A DNA stretch of 13,624 nucleotides from Acidobacteriota bacterium (GTDB taxonomy: Bacteria; Acidobacteriota; Terriglobia; UBA7540). A model generated the notes under the pieces. It did not search any database and had not been told where the DNA came from. It saw nothing but the letters and a program-made list of their open reading frames with translations. Where the stretch lies: the NCBI GenBank assembly GCA_021789565.1, contig JAJYJL010000064.1, positions 1-13,624 on the forward strand, written 5' to 3'. Positions within the stretch are counted from its first letter, which is position 1. Each line of letters begins with the position of its first letter. Below, piece by piece: positions 1 through 9,700 of this stretch. A program made the translations under genes and the position numbers.

Positions 1-82
1 GTTTGTTCATAGGCAAGCCCTTTATTTCCCGCACCGACTCGCCGAAAGCCTGGAATAGTGACGAATATAGTAAATATTGTGC
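1..82. other. Left edge, upstream of the insertion sequence; no gene assigned
   Basis: No complete gene is seen. One frame (2-58, plus) is open from the window edge to a TAG at 56-58 and encodes 18 residues ending RLAESLE. It could be the tail of a gene cut by the window edge, but 18 codons cannot support that. I searched for an inverted repeat matching the sequence after the transposase stop (1888-2047) and found none convincing, so the left end of the element may lie here or before base 1. Confidence 0.3.
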
Positions 83-112
83 TTGACATGGATGACCATG
101 ATTCTGTATATA
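83..112 (+). promoter_or_regulatory. Candidate sigma70 promoter of the transposase
   Basis: A perfect -35 hexamer TTGACA at 83-88 is followed, after 18 bases, by TATATA at 107-112. The expected transcription start falls at about 119-120, which is the transposase ATG itself (120-122). No Shine-Dalgarno sequence precedes that ATG, so if this promoter is real the mRNA would be essentially leaderless. Hexamers and spacing are seen directly; activity is inferred. Confidence 0.5.
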
Positions 113-119
113 GTGTCCC

Positions 120-1887
120 ATGTACATCCGCAAGACCACCAAGACGCACAAGGGGAAAACCTACACCAACTACCTGCTCGTCGAGTCCCTCCACACCCCC
201 AAGGGTCCCCGCCAGCGCATTATCTGCTCGCTCGGCAGCCTCGCTGCGGCGCCGCGCGAGCGGTGGCTGGACTTGGCCCACCGCCTTCAAGCCAGCCTGG
301 AAGGACAGAGTTCGTTGCCTCCTGCCGATCCACAACTGGAGGCCCTGGCCGAAAAGGCGCGCCGATCCCCGTCGACACCGAGGGGGTGACGGTGGAAGCA
401 GCGCGCCAGGCCGGACCGGTGCACGCCGGCCATCAGATGTGGCAGCAGTTGGGGCTGAGCGAGATTTTGAGCGGGGCGGGGGGTTATCGGGGCGTGCCAC
501 GCAGTTGAGCGAAGCGATGACCTTGAACCGTCTGATCTTTCCCCTCTCCGGGCACGCCCTGCCGGACTGGATGGGGCGCACGGCGCTGGACGATATTCTG
601 GGGGCCCAGCTTTCCCTGCTCAGCGACGAGGCCCTGTATCGCAACCTGGATCGCCTGCGTCCGAGCCGGGAGCGGATCGAACGCGAGTTGGCCGGGCGCG
701 AGAAGACGTTGTTCAATCTGGACGACACCGTGTACCTGTACGATTTGACCTCGACCTATTTTGAGGGCCAGGCCTTGAGCAACCCACAGGCGAAGCGGGG
801 CGACGCGAAGCAGGTGCTGGTGGGGCTGGTGCTGGAGCGCGACGGCTTCCCCAAAGTCCACGAAGTTTTCGACGGCAACCGCCAAGACCGGACGACGGTG
901 GGTGAGATGTTGGACCGTCTCAAGAAGCGCACCGGTCCGAAGCCGGGCTCGACGGTGGTGGTGGATCGCGGCATGGCGTATGACGAGGACTTGGAGGCCA
1001 TCCGGGCGCGCGGCTACCACTATCTGGTGGCCGGTCGGCAGCCGGAGCGGGTCCCCTGGCTGGGCGAGTTCGAGAGCGACGACGATGGGGAAGAGATGAT
1101 TCGAACCCCCTCGCCGCGCAACCCCGATCAGGAGAAATCGCGGGTGTGGATCAAGCGCCGCGAGAAGCAGAACGAAGTTTACATCCTCGGCCGGAGTGAA
1201 GGGCGCCAAGCGAGAGACCGGGCCATTCGCGGGACGCACGAGCAGCGGCTGAAAAAAGATCTGCAGCGCTTCCAGGCGCGCATCGAGAAGGGCCGGTTGA
1301 AGGAGGCGAAGAAAATCTACCAGGTGATCGGCCGGCTTCAACAGCGCTATCCGCGCGTGGCCCGCTATTACCGGATAGACTTCGACGCGGAGCAGAAGAC
1401 CTTAACCTGGCAAGAGGACAGCGAGAAGAAAGCGATGGCGGAAAAGCTCGATGGCGGCTACGTGCTGAAGACCGACCGCCAGGATTTGAGCGCCGACGAG
1501 ATCTGGCGCACCTACCTCTTGCTGACGCGAGTGGAGGCCGCCTTCCGGGCGATGAAGAGTCCGCTGGCCGAGCGGCCCATCTTCCATCATCTGGAAAAGC
1601 GCACGCAGACGCATATCTTCCTCTGCGTCCCGGCCTATCATCTCTTGCTGGCCATTGAGAAGCGTTTTCTGGATCAGGGCGTGCACACCTCGTGGTGGAC
1701 CCTGCGGCAGCAACTGAGCACGCACCAAGTGATCACGCTGGTGCTGCCCACCGCCGGCGGGAAGGTCCTGAAGATTCGCAAAGGCACCATCCCGGAACTG
1801 ATCCACCGAGAAATCTATGCCACCCTGGGAATCCCGGCGGAGGTCATGAAACCGGTGAAAACCTGGCACGAGCTCTCCCCATTGTGA
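120..1887 (+). pseudogene. IS1634-family transposase, two -1 frameshifts
   Basis: This is a DDE-type transposase, which would cut and join DNA at the element's ends. The N-terminal part (MYIRKTTKTHKGKTYTNYLL) reads in the frame starting at 120. The middle (VDTEGVTVEAARQAGPVHAG) reads one base earlier, in the frame of 353. The catalytic part (from RATQLSEAMTLNRLIFPLSG onward) reads in a third frame through the TGA at 1885-1887. The first shift falls within about 349-372; the second falls at a six-G run, 478-483. The catalytic region looks intact: first Asp in YDLTSTYFEG, second in VVDRGMAYDEDL, Glu in RVEAAFRAMKSPL. Length without the shifts, about 588 residues, fits the family. Two single-base losses, or consensus error at the G run, are the simplest explanations. 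The second site reads G_GGG_GGT, which also fits a -1 slippery heptamer, but the first site has no full heptamer, so programmed shifting at both sites is unlikely. A single frame from GTG 58 runs through the whole region, but its N-terminus does not resemble the family. Confidence 0.85.
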
Positions 1888-2047
1888 CGGAATGAAATCG
1901 TAGCCCATTGCAAACAAGGCAACTCATTCAGCCGAGCGTGGAAGTTAGGTTATGCGAAAACAATCGTAGGAATTTGCCTGGAGTTGTAAGATCACATTTT
2001 GGAATCTCGCAAAAATTCACGAGGTTGTTTGGGGGAAGGGTAGAGAT
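1888..2047. other. Gap between transposase stop and DUF5107-TPR gene
   Basis: These 160 bases hold no gene. They presumably contain the right end of the insertion sequence and the leader of the downstream gene, including the purine-rich GGGGGAAGGG at 2031-2040. No terminator-like hairpin with a T tract is visible, so read-through from the element into the downstream gene is possible. Confidence 0.4.
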
Positions 2048-5000
2048 ATGGGAACCTGGGGTGAAAATTCCGTGGCCGGCCCGCGCCGCCATTCAAATTT
2101 GAAGCTGATGCGATTAGCCCGCTTGGCATTTGTTACAGTCGGCCTCGTTTTTCTTGCGGGGCTCAAGACTGCTCATGCGGGCACGCCGGATACGGTCAAG
2201 TTCACCCACGGAAAGCTGGTCTATCCTACTTACACTTACCGCAGCGCGGAGACCGTCGCGCCCCTTTTCAGTTCCATCGAGAACATGGGGTTGTACCCCT
2301 ACACCAGGCTGGATTGGGAAACGCGGTCGGAAAAGCCCGTCCCTAAAACGTACGACATGATTGCCCTGGAGAACAAGTACTTGCGGGTGGAATTCCTTCC
2401 CGAGCTGGGAGGCCGCATCTTTTCCGCCTATGACAAGGTTGCGAAGCGCCAGCTCTTTTATCACCCTGCGGTGATCAAGCCAAGCCGTTACAACCCCCGT
2501 GACGCCTGGCTGGTGGGAGACCTGGAACTTTACGGGCCATACGACACGCACATGATCACCTGGCCCGGCGAGCCGTGGCCCTGGGCGCTGGTGCGTCACA
2601 AAGACGGAAGCGCCACCGTGATCCTGAGCCACGTTGACCATTTCTTCCGGGACAAGATCAGCATTGCCGTCACCCTGCTTCCCGGCAAGGACTACCTCAA
2701 AATTACGGTGCATCTTTTCAACAAGAACCTGGTCCCCAACCGATACCTGATCTGGACGAACGCCGGTGTAGCCGCCTCTGAGGGTAGCCGATTTGTTTAT
2801 CCCATGTCGAAGGTGATCACGCACGTTAGCGATGCCCTGAACGTGTGGCCCGTGATTGACGGCGAGGACATGAGCTGGAACAGGAACAACGTGAATATGC
2901 TGGGAGTTTTCGGGCTCAATATCTACGACAACTACATGTCGATCTATGATTACAAGAATGATTTCGGGACCATTTGTTATAAGAACCATCTGCTGGCACG
3001 GGGCATGAAGACCTGGACCTTTGGATCGGGCAGGGAGGGCATGCAGCAGGCCACGACTTACTCGGATACCGGCGACCTTTATATGGAAATGCAAAGCGGC
3101 CGCTTTGTCTGGGACGGAATCTACGAATTCATTGATCCGGGGATGTCCGACGGATGGACGGAGTACTGGTATGGCGCAGGTCACCTGGGCGGACTGACTA
3201 CGGCCACTCCGGAGGCCGCCGTCCACTTTGAAATCCCTCCCAGGCGGCCCGGGACTGCCAAACTCGCTGTGACGCCCACCGCCGATTATCCGGGCGCTGT
3301 TCAGGAGCTGTATGCGGGAAAACAAAAAATCTGGCATGCAACCCGAGACTTGAAGGTGGGCAGTGCCTCCCATGCGGAGATTCCTCTGGGCGCAAGCACC
3401 CAGGGGCAGGTTCTGGAACTGAAAATCCTTTCCAGGACCGGGAAAATCCTTTTGAACCACAAGTTCTATCCGGATGACCAGCATCCCAACGCCAGGTACG
3501 CCAGCGACTCGGTTCCTCGCACGTACGGGCCCGTGGACACCCTTACAGCGGACCAGCTTTATGAAGAGGGCCTGGGCTACCAGAAATTCGGACGCATTGA
3601 TGATGCCGAAAGGGCCTACAGGGAGGCGTTGCGCAAGGATCCCCTCTTCCCTCCCGTGCAACTGCAGATGGGATTGCTGGCGCTCCGCCGTTTCGATACT
3701 CAGGAAGCTATCGACCACTTCCAGAAGGTCCTGGAGCGGGACCCGACCAATGGAGACGCGCACTACTATCTGGGGATGATTGATTCCGAGCTTGGACGGG
3801 CGGCGGGTGCCCGGCTGCAGTTCTACCGTATTCTTCCGGATTCGGACAAATTCCGGTTACGCGACTATATGTTGGGGCTTCTGGCGCTGAAGGAGGGGGA
3901 CAAGTCCAGGGCATTGCATCAACTTTCAACAGCGGCCTCGATTCTTCCTCAGGATATCTCCGTTCAGGAAGCCTACGCCTACATACTGCGTCAGGAAGGG
4001 AATTCGGTGCAGGCGGCGCGCGAGCAAGAGGCCATTCTCAAGCTCGACCCCACCAATAGGTTCGCCCTGGCGGAACATTTGTTGGCAGCCGGCGCGCTGG
4101 GTAAAGACCAGGCCGACGGGGGCCAGAACGCGCAGGAAAACGAACTGGATCTTTTTGATCGCGCCTGTGCACGCCATCCGCAGGGTTACCTGGGACTGGC
4201 AACCGAATACTTCAGGCTTTCGGCATGGGCGGAGGCTGCAAAGGTCCTCGACCGGGGTATCGCCGTTACCGCAAGTTCTGGAGAGGCTCCATATCCCTTG
4301 CTTCTGTACTATCGTGCCTACGCAAGTGCGAAGCTCGGAGATCAGCAGGCTGCGCTGAAATTCATCCATAAGGCTCAGAAAGAAGATTTGAAAATTCAGA
4401 TTTTCCCCTTTCGGGCAGAAGACGTGAGCATCCTGAAGACTGCCCTGAAACTTGATCCTGCTGATGCGAACGCCGGTGTCCTGCTGGGCGACCTGCTCTA
4501 CAGCCGAAACAGGCAAAAAGAAGCGACCAACCTGTGGAGCGTTGCAATTGAAAGAGCTCCACGCAACTTTTCGGCCCTGCGGAACCTGGGGATGGCCATG
4601 CTGGTGGAAGGCAATCAGGAGAAGGGTTTAAGCCTGCTGACCCGGGCTCTGGCGGTTCATCCTGATCACATGGCTACCGTCCTGCTGGTTGCCAACGCGA
4701 ACGCCAGTCTGGGCCATATTCAAGCGGCACGAAGCGTTTTTCAAAAGGCCCTTGCCCTTGAGCCCGGCAACGATCAACTCCTGCAAAGGCTCGCATCGCT
4801 GGAAGCCCAGGTGGGCAATGACGAACAGGCCCTGAAGATTCTCAATTCCCACACCTTTGGCCCCACCCATCTTTCCTATTCCCTCCTGCATCTTTATAGG
4901 GGAATCCAGTTGATGCTGGCGCTCCAGTCCGCCAAAAATTCACAGTTCAACCAGGCGCTGGATGATATCGCCGCGGCACAGAATCCTCCGTCGAACCTGG

Positions 5001-5428
5001 GTGTTGACAGCTTTGCCAAAATCACAAGCTCCCGGCTGCTGGTGTATAAAGCGCTGCTGCTGCAGGCGGAAGGGGAGAATTCTGCTGCCATGACAGCCTG
5101 GCAGGCGGCTGCCAACACCGCGGACCAGGACATCCAGGGTAATGGATTATTCCGTGCCATCGGCCTTTACAAGTCCGGGCAGGTTCAGAAAGCGGACGCC
5201 TGGCTCAAGGGATTCGTGCCGGTCAACGAGCAAAGGAAAACGGACAACTCCATCACCCTCCGCCTTCACGCTTATGAGATGGCGAGCATTTATGCCGCGA
5301 TGCAGGGGAACCGCTCATTGGCCGAGCAACATTTCCAGAAGGCGCTGCAAATCGACCAGTCGTATCTTTACGCCCGACAGGGCCTGGCCTGGCTCAAAGC
5401 CGGGATGTTGGACGGTCTGAAAATGTAA
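2048..5428 (+). CDS. Secreted DUF5107-domain protein with C-terminal TPR solenoid
   Basis: Probably exported; catalytic role unknown. A signal peptide (hydrophobic core LAFVTVGLVFLAGL, likely cleavage after AHA at residue 44) is followed by a DUF5107-type domain at about 50-400. Family landmarks are YPTYTYRSAE, a block ENKYLRVEFLPELGGRIFSA, and IWTNAGVAASEGSRFVYP. DUF5107 resembles the beta-sandwich folds of sugar-active enzymes, so a carbohydrate substrate is plausible but inferred. From about 504 to 1120 the protein is helical tetratricopeptide repeats; clear units begin at LYEEGLGYQKFGRIDDAERA, at QLQMGLLALRRFDTQEAIDH, and near residue 805 onward, with a last one at the C-terminus (GNRSLAEQHFQKALQID). 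TPRs bind partner proteins. The start at 2048 follows a good ribosome site (GGAAGGG, 7-base spacing). ATG 2108 gives a more typical signal peptide (MRLARLAFV) but has only a weak GAAG before it; cleavage product would be identical. It converges on the VWFA gene with a 125-base gap. Confidence 0.88.
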   Translation: MGTWGENSVAGPRRHSNLKLMRLARLAFVTVGLVFLAGLKTAHAGTPDTVKFTHGKLVYPTYTYRSAETVAPLFSSIENMGLYPYTRLDWETRSEKPVPKTYDMIALENKYLRVEFLPELGGRIFSAYDKVAKRQLFYHPAVIKPSRYNPRDAWLVGDLELYGPYDTHMITWPGEPWPWALVRHKDGSATVILSHVDHFFRDKISIAVTLLPGKDYLKITVHLFNKNLVPNRYLIWTNAGVAASEGSRFVYPMSKVITHVSDALNVWPVIDGEDMSWNRNNVNMLGVFGLNIYDNYMSIYDYKNDFGTICYKNHLLARGMKTWTFGSGREGMQQATTYSDTGDLYMEMQSGRFVWDGIYEFIDPGMSDGWTEYWYGAGHLGGLTTATPEAAVHFEIPPRRPGTAKLAVTPTADYPGAVQELYAGKQKIWHATRDLKVGSASHAEIPLGASTQGQVLELKILSRTGKILLNHKFYPDDQHPNARYASDSVPRTYGPVDTLTADQLYEEGLGYQKFGRIDDAERAYREALRKDPLFPPVQLQMGLLALRRFDTQEAIDHFQKVLERDPTNGDAHYYLGMIDSELGRAAGARLQFYRILPDSDKFRLRDYMLGLLALKEGDKSRALHQLSTAASILPQDISVQEAYAYILRQEGNSVQAAREQEAILKLDPTNRFALAEHLLAAGALGKDQADGGQNAQENELDLFDRACARHPQGYLGLATEYFRLSAWAEAAKVLDRGIAVTASSGEAPYPLLLYYRAYASAKLGDQQAALKFIHKAQKEDLKIQIFPFRAEDVSILKTALKLDPADANAGVLLGDLLYSRNRQKEATNLWSVAIERAPRNFSALRNLGMAMLVEGNQEKGLSLLTRALAVHPDHMATVLLVANANASLGHIQAARSVFQKALALEPGNDQLLQRLASLEAQVGNDEQALKILNSHTFGPTHLSYSLLHLYRGIQLMLALQSAKNSQFNQALDDIAAAQNPPSNLGVDSFAKITSSRLLVYKALLLQAEGENSAAMTAWQAAANTADQDIQGNGLFRAIGLYKSGQVQKADAWLKGFVPVNEQRKTDNSITLRLHAYEMASIYAAMQGNRSLAEQHFQKALQIDQSYLYARQGLAWLKAGMLDGLKM

Positions 5429-5442
5429 GCTTGCGCGGGGTG

Positions 5443-5478
5443 ACCGGTACTTACAGAGGTGTTCGTACAGGTACTTGC
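5443..5478. repeat. Short direct repeat between convergent genes
   Basis: In the 125-base gap between the two convergent stop codons, ACCGGTACTTAC (5443-5454) recurs as ACAGGTACTTGC (5467-5478), 10 of 12 matching, 24 bases apart. GTAC at the centre of each copy is palindromic, and the flanks carry GGGG (5437-5440) and CCCC (5480-5483). A weak hairpin is possible, but no T tract is seen, so I do not call it a terminator. Confidence 0.35.
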
Positions 5479-5553
5479 GCCCCTTGTTCCGATGAGCGGC
5501 CAAACGAAACCGTTACTCTTTTGGAATGCACCCGCGAAAATCCTGCTGTCCAA

Positions 5554-6639
5554 CTACGGCGTGCCAGAGCGACTGGGAAGTGGCAAATCGCTCTCGGGCA
5601 GCGGGACGGCCTCGGTTGTCTCGGGGAGCACTCTCGGCCGGTATCCGGTCCGTGTGCGAATATTATATTTTTTCGGCTTCGCGCCCCTCACTTTCACGGT
5701 GATTTTGCGCCATCCGCGATTCGGATTTGGGGCCGGATAATAGCTGATCGTGTAAAGGTGCGCCAGGTCTGCCCGGATAGAAGCAAATGCCTTCTCCTGG
5801 TCCTGCCAGTGTCCGGCAAAGTAAGCCTTGCCGCCGGTGCTGGAGCTGATGCGTTTGAAGACGGCTGTGGAAAGAGGGTCTCGCTCTGCCTCCCGGGTGC
5901 TGATCATGTAGATTGGGATGCCCTCTGACTGGGCAAGCTCCCGGACATCTTCAGGTGACACCATGCTGGCGTCATCGGGTCCGTTTGAAAAAACCACAAT
6001 CACCCTTCGCCCGGAGAACTTGTCGGCGTCTTTCAATGTCCATAACAGCGCATTGTAAAGGGCCGCATCATCACCAGCCACGGTGGAACGGACGGCCTCC
6101 AGAACCGGCATGTGATGGTCATTGAGCGGGCACGCGCGGAAAAAATCGCGGCTGTAAGAATAGAAAGCTACTCGGTCAGCACCATCCAGAGACCGAACAA
6201 ACTGCGCAATGGCATCCCGGGCGAGGGAAAACCCCCGGTACATGTAGTTGCTGGTGTCAAACAGAATAAAAACGCTGGCACCCGGCGCAGAGGGAGCAAT
6301 CGGATTGGACCCCGATGGATTGTCGACTACGTACTTGTCCAGTCGAGGCACCTTGCCGCCTGGTCCGGAGTATCGCACGCTTCGAGGCATACCGTTCTCC
6401 TCGCCGAATGCTGCAATCTTTTCCCGAATTCCGTCCTCATAAACCTCGAAATCGGCCGGCCCCAGGCCGGTCACGTACCTGCCTTTCTTGTCCGTTACGG
6501 CCACGTCTAATTGGACCATGTTGACATTGATGTGGACGACCGTCACGTTGGAGTCCGGCTTCTGAGCTGTAGCCGCAACAGCAGAAACCGCAAAAGCGCC
6601 AATGGAAAACAATGCGAGTAGGAAATATCGTTGTCCCAT
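5554..6639 (-). CDS. Acidobacterial-type secreted VWFA-domain protein with degenerate MIDAS
   Basis: A 361-residue exported protein. Signal peptide at 1-25 (cleavage ATA/QK) is followed by the N-terminal block typical of the Acidobacterial VWFA-related family (VQLDVAVTDKKG at 42-53, ADFEVYEDG at 62-70). A VWFA fold starts at about 121 and runs to about 300. VWFA domains usually bind a divalent metal through a MIDAS site (DxSxS, a Thr, and an Asp in a later loop) and mediate protein-protein adhesion. Here D128 and S130 remain in DTSNY, but the last Ser is Tyr132. The usual Thr before ALY is Ala (DDAALYNAL), and the usual Asp in the DG turn is Asn219 (FSNG). Metal binding may be lost or altered. 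The tail is Pro-rich (VPLPESDLPLPSR). Start ATG has a ribosome site (GGGAAGGTG, about 5 bases away). It lies 80 bases after the orphan gene, same strand, so co-transcription is likely. Confidence 0.9.
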   Translation of the reverse strand: MGQRYFLLALFSIGAFAVSAVAATAQKPDSNVTVVHINVNMVQLDVAVTDKKGRYVTGLGPADFEVYEDGIREKIAAFGEENGMPRSVRYSGPGGKVPRLDKYVVDNPSGSNPIAPSAPGASVFILFDTSNYMYRGFSLARDAIAQFVRSLDGADRVAFYSYSRDFFRACPLNDHHMPVLEAVRSTVAGDDAALYNALLWTLKDADKFSGRRVIVVFSNGPDDASMVSPEDVRELAQSEGIPIYMISTREAERDPLSTAVFKRISSSTGGKAYFAGHWQDQEKAFASIRADLAHLYTISYYPAPNPNRGWRKITVKVRGAKPKKYNIRTRTGYRPRVLPETTEAVPLPESDLPLPSRSGTP

Positions 6640-6719
6640 AGTTCACCTTCCCTGATAATCCCAACTTCTCTAACAACCAGGAGCCATGACTAATTGCCAG
6701 CCCCCTATCCTAACGCCCT

Positions 6720-9700
6720 TCACAGCCCGGAGCTGCTTCTCCCGCCGGGTAAAGCAGCCACCTTCCCTTGTTGAAACTCCTTTCCGGTTTCGCGCAATGA
6801 CCGGAGCAATGCAGGCCAATCGTCCAGATAAGTAGCGGCAATATTCGCAGCCATTCGATAAGTCAGCCGCGGAACCAGGAGATTTAACATCACAGGTGGA
6901 TAGCCCTTTTCGTCTGCCAGGCGTGCCCAATACAAATTGTTGGACTCCCAGGATTCAGCCAACAGCCGGCTGGAATAACCCAGGTATGTGGGAAAGGGCT
7001 TCACATTAATCAGCGAAAGTGCATTTGTACCCGCGAACACGGGATGAGGCACGCCGAAATCTTCTGACAACCGTTCCCAAGCGACTTCCTTGGGAAACTG
7101 CTGGGCAAGCAAGTCAAGTTCCTTCTTGGCTTCTCCTCCTCCAGGGTCTGCCGAAGGAAATTTCTTGCGGAATTCCACGGCCAGGCTGAAAGTATCAGCC
7201 GGGGCCATCCGGTTGAGTGCGGCATTGGAGCGTCCGTCGCACAATTCTCGTTCAACCCGCTCAAACCTTCTGGGCAACATGCGATCAGAAAGAATGTCCA
7301 TCACTCTTTCACGCAATTGAGGATCTGTACCGGCCGCCCTCACCAGTTCCTCACCGAACCTTTGGTAAAGCGCGACGGCATGGAGTTCGTTCTTTGACAC
7401 ATGCCACCAGCGTGGAAGCACGGCACCGGTCATGAGCGTTGGGACAAGATCTTCCCAAATCAGGGACTGCACGTTGTTCGGAACAATGAAGTTCTCCTCG
7501 ACTTGCGCCAGAACATAGGGAAGGTTTGAAAGCGAGCCCACCAGATGAGCCCCACCACCGGCTGAAAGGCCTCGGCCGAAGACGTCGGACGTTTTCCAGG
7601 AGCGGTTCTCTTCCATGCTGCTTTTACCCGAAAAGTCGTGGGACCGCACGAAGAGCGAGTTGTTATAAATCATTTGAGCGCCCGGCGGCTCATAGTAAGC
7701 GTAGTTCAGGCCCACAAGGGTATCTCTCAGGAATGGAACCAGTTCCCCACGAGCCGCTACAAGCCTGGCGGAAGAAGGCCTGGCCTTGATGACCTTGGCC
7801 AGGTTTGTCTGCATCTCGCTCTGGAGATGCTGGTTTTCATAAAGGCCCATGGACCATTCGGCCCTTTCACCTCTCGTGAACAGCGGTTTAGGCAACTGGA
7901 ACTGACGAAGCTCCGCGGCCAATGGAATCAGGTTCCTGGAGGGTGTTTTGCCCTTGGACATCAACTCCAGCCCGTCACCCAGTTCGAAGAGGGTATCAAG
8001 TGACGCAAGGCGCTGGGAGGCCATCATCAAGCGAATCTTGTTGGCCAGATCCATCCTGACTTGCTTGCCTTCCGGGCTCGACTGTTCCGGGCCAGCAAGT
8101 AAATCAATGATTTGGCTCTGCGACAGATTGGGCTTGCCGGCTGCAACCTGTGACAAACGCCGAAATGAGATTCGGGTTGCCTGGTATAGTTGAGCGTCGG
8201 AGCGAATGGCGGAAAAGGGATTGATCACTGCCTGCCAGGACTTGTCCCAGCCCGGTTCCGGAATTTCGCCCTGCCTAGCAAGAATTTTCCATAGGCCCAC
8301 ATTGGCTTGAAAAATCCCTATGGCGTCGGAGCGCAAATTGCTCCCGTGGATATCATCAATGTCCTCAGCCACCTTAATGAAGCGGGAGATCGAGCGATTG
8401 TTTAAGGGGAACTCGGAAAAGGTGGAATATTGGTCACCAAACTTCCTGAAGTTGTCGGCCAGCAGTTGCACCGTCTCCGGCGCCAAGCGGTCCTTTGAGG
8501 TGCGAGTACGATCGATGCTGTTCACAGAGAGAAAGGCTTGTAATGGTCCATCGTCCAGATTGAGGCGGGAGAAGGCAAACATGGTTTCCAGCAGCCCCTC
8601 CGGGCTCCTCCAACTCCCGGCCCGCCTGGACCACGTGTTCACCAGGTTGGAATGGTACTGGCTTCGGAAGTTCTTCATCACCTGCTTCCACACTTCCAGG
8701 TTTCCAGGAATACGGGGCTCGCCATTCGGATCCAATTGGATTCCGGAAGCGAGGAGCACCATTCCCGCATCCGGCCTAAAAACCGGACGGGCCGGACCGG
8801 GGGATGCATGATCTCCGACCAATGCTTTGTAGAATCGCGGGAGGATTTGAGCTTGCGACAGGTACGCCTGCTGCGCAGGGCTCACCCGCGACAATCCGTC
8901 AAAATAGGCCGCCAGCCAACCCTCATCTTTCATGAGGAGATGAAGGATAAACCGGTCAGGAGAACCTGGACTCACTCCTGCCAGTTTCGCCCAGGCTGCT
9001 TCGGCAGTCTTGCCTCCCGGAACCACAACGTGTCCAGACTGGATCGTGATCTGGGAGCCATAGAAATCGAGGGCCGGGGCAAGAGGCAAAAGGCTCTTGA
9101 GCCCTGGGGTCTTTCTCAGATAATCGCGGGTGCTCTGGTCTATCCGCGTCATAGCCCAATAAAGCCTGGCCAAATGAGGGTCAGAGAGGATAGCGTCAAG
9201 GAGATCGTCCTTCTTATTTGGATCCAGTGCCGTCCAGTCACCCTGAGTGAACAGGACCGGAACCTCGAAAGTTCCAATTCCATACTCAAAAGGCGCGCCT
9301 CCACGTAGGGTTTGTTCCAGCGCCGTAAGAGGGAACCCCGAGTCGTCAGTGAGAAAGGCTCTTTCACGATCAGCCGTCGCAAGGGTAGTATCCGGGCCAC
9401 AAGGGCTGGCCAGTTCGTAGCCGAGAGTTTTCAGCAGCGTGCCGGCCTGGTCACAACTGCTGATGCGAATCACCTGCCTCGAGCCGGCCAGCGCCACTAA
9501 TTCCCTTGCCTGCTGAATGTAGTCTTTTAAAAGCGTCAGGTATTCGGTGGGATTGGGCCTCTGGCCTTTTCGGTTGTAAGTATAGCCTTCTACGGCCACA
9601 TTGTGGGCCAACAAAGGAAGCAACTCATCTGGCGAAATCTGCTGGCTAATTGCGGCCATGCGTAGGAAAGACCGCCGGGTCCCGGGAATTCTAATGGTGG

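Larger units (their letters stand above)
83..1887 (+). mobile_element. IS1634/IS4-type insertion sequence, minimal extent (ends not located)
   Basis: The extent given covers only the promoter and transposase reading region; true ends should lie outside it. Assignment rests on the transposase, whose conserved blocks (YDLTSTYFEG; VVDRGMAYDEDL; RVEAAFRAMKSPL; HTSWWTLRQQLSTHQV) are characteristic of IS1634-family DDE transposases. That family is known for target duplications of variable and sometimes long length, but neither terminal repeats nor target duplication could be identified here. A 7-base GCCTGGA occurs at 48-54 and 1976-1982, which is no better than chance over regions this size. The element sits directly upstream of the DUF5107-TPR gene in the same orientation. 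Confidence 0.7.

Noticed and set aside
484..1341. 285-codon open frame on the minus strand
   Set aside because: Antisense to the conserved catalytic part of the transposase; Leu/Arg/His-rich with no family resemblance.
48..1982. GCCTGGA at 48-54 and 1976-1982 as a target duplication of the insertion sequence
   Set aside because: Seven bases shared between two regions of about 100 bases is expected by chance, and no terminal inverted repeat adjoins either copy.
2114..3763. 549-codon open frame on the minus strand
   Set aside because: Lies fully inside the DUF5107-TPR gene, has no recognisable motif or ribosome site, and is His/Val/Arg-rich as expected from antisense reading of biased codons.
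5434..5484. Terminator between the convergent genes
   Set aside because: Only a weak, long-loop pairing and no T tract on either strand.
8652..9308. 218-codon plus-strand open frame
   Set aside because: Antisense to the orphan protein gene, which has a signal peptide and a strong ribosome site; this frame has neither.
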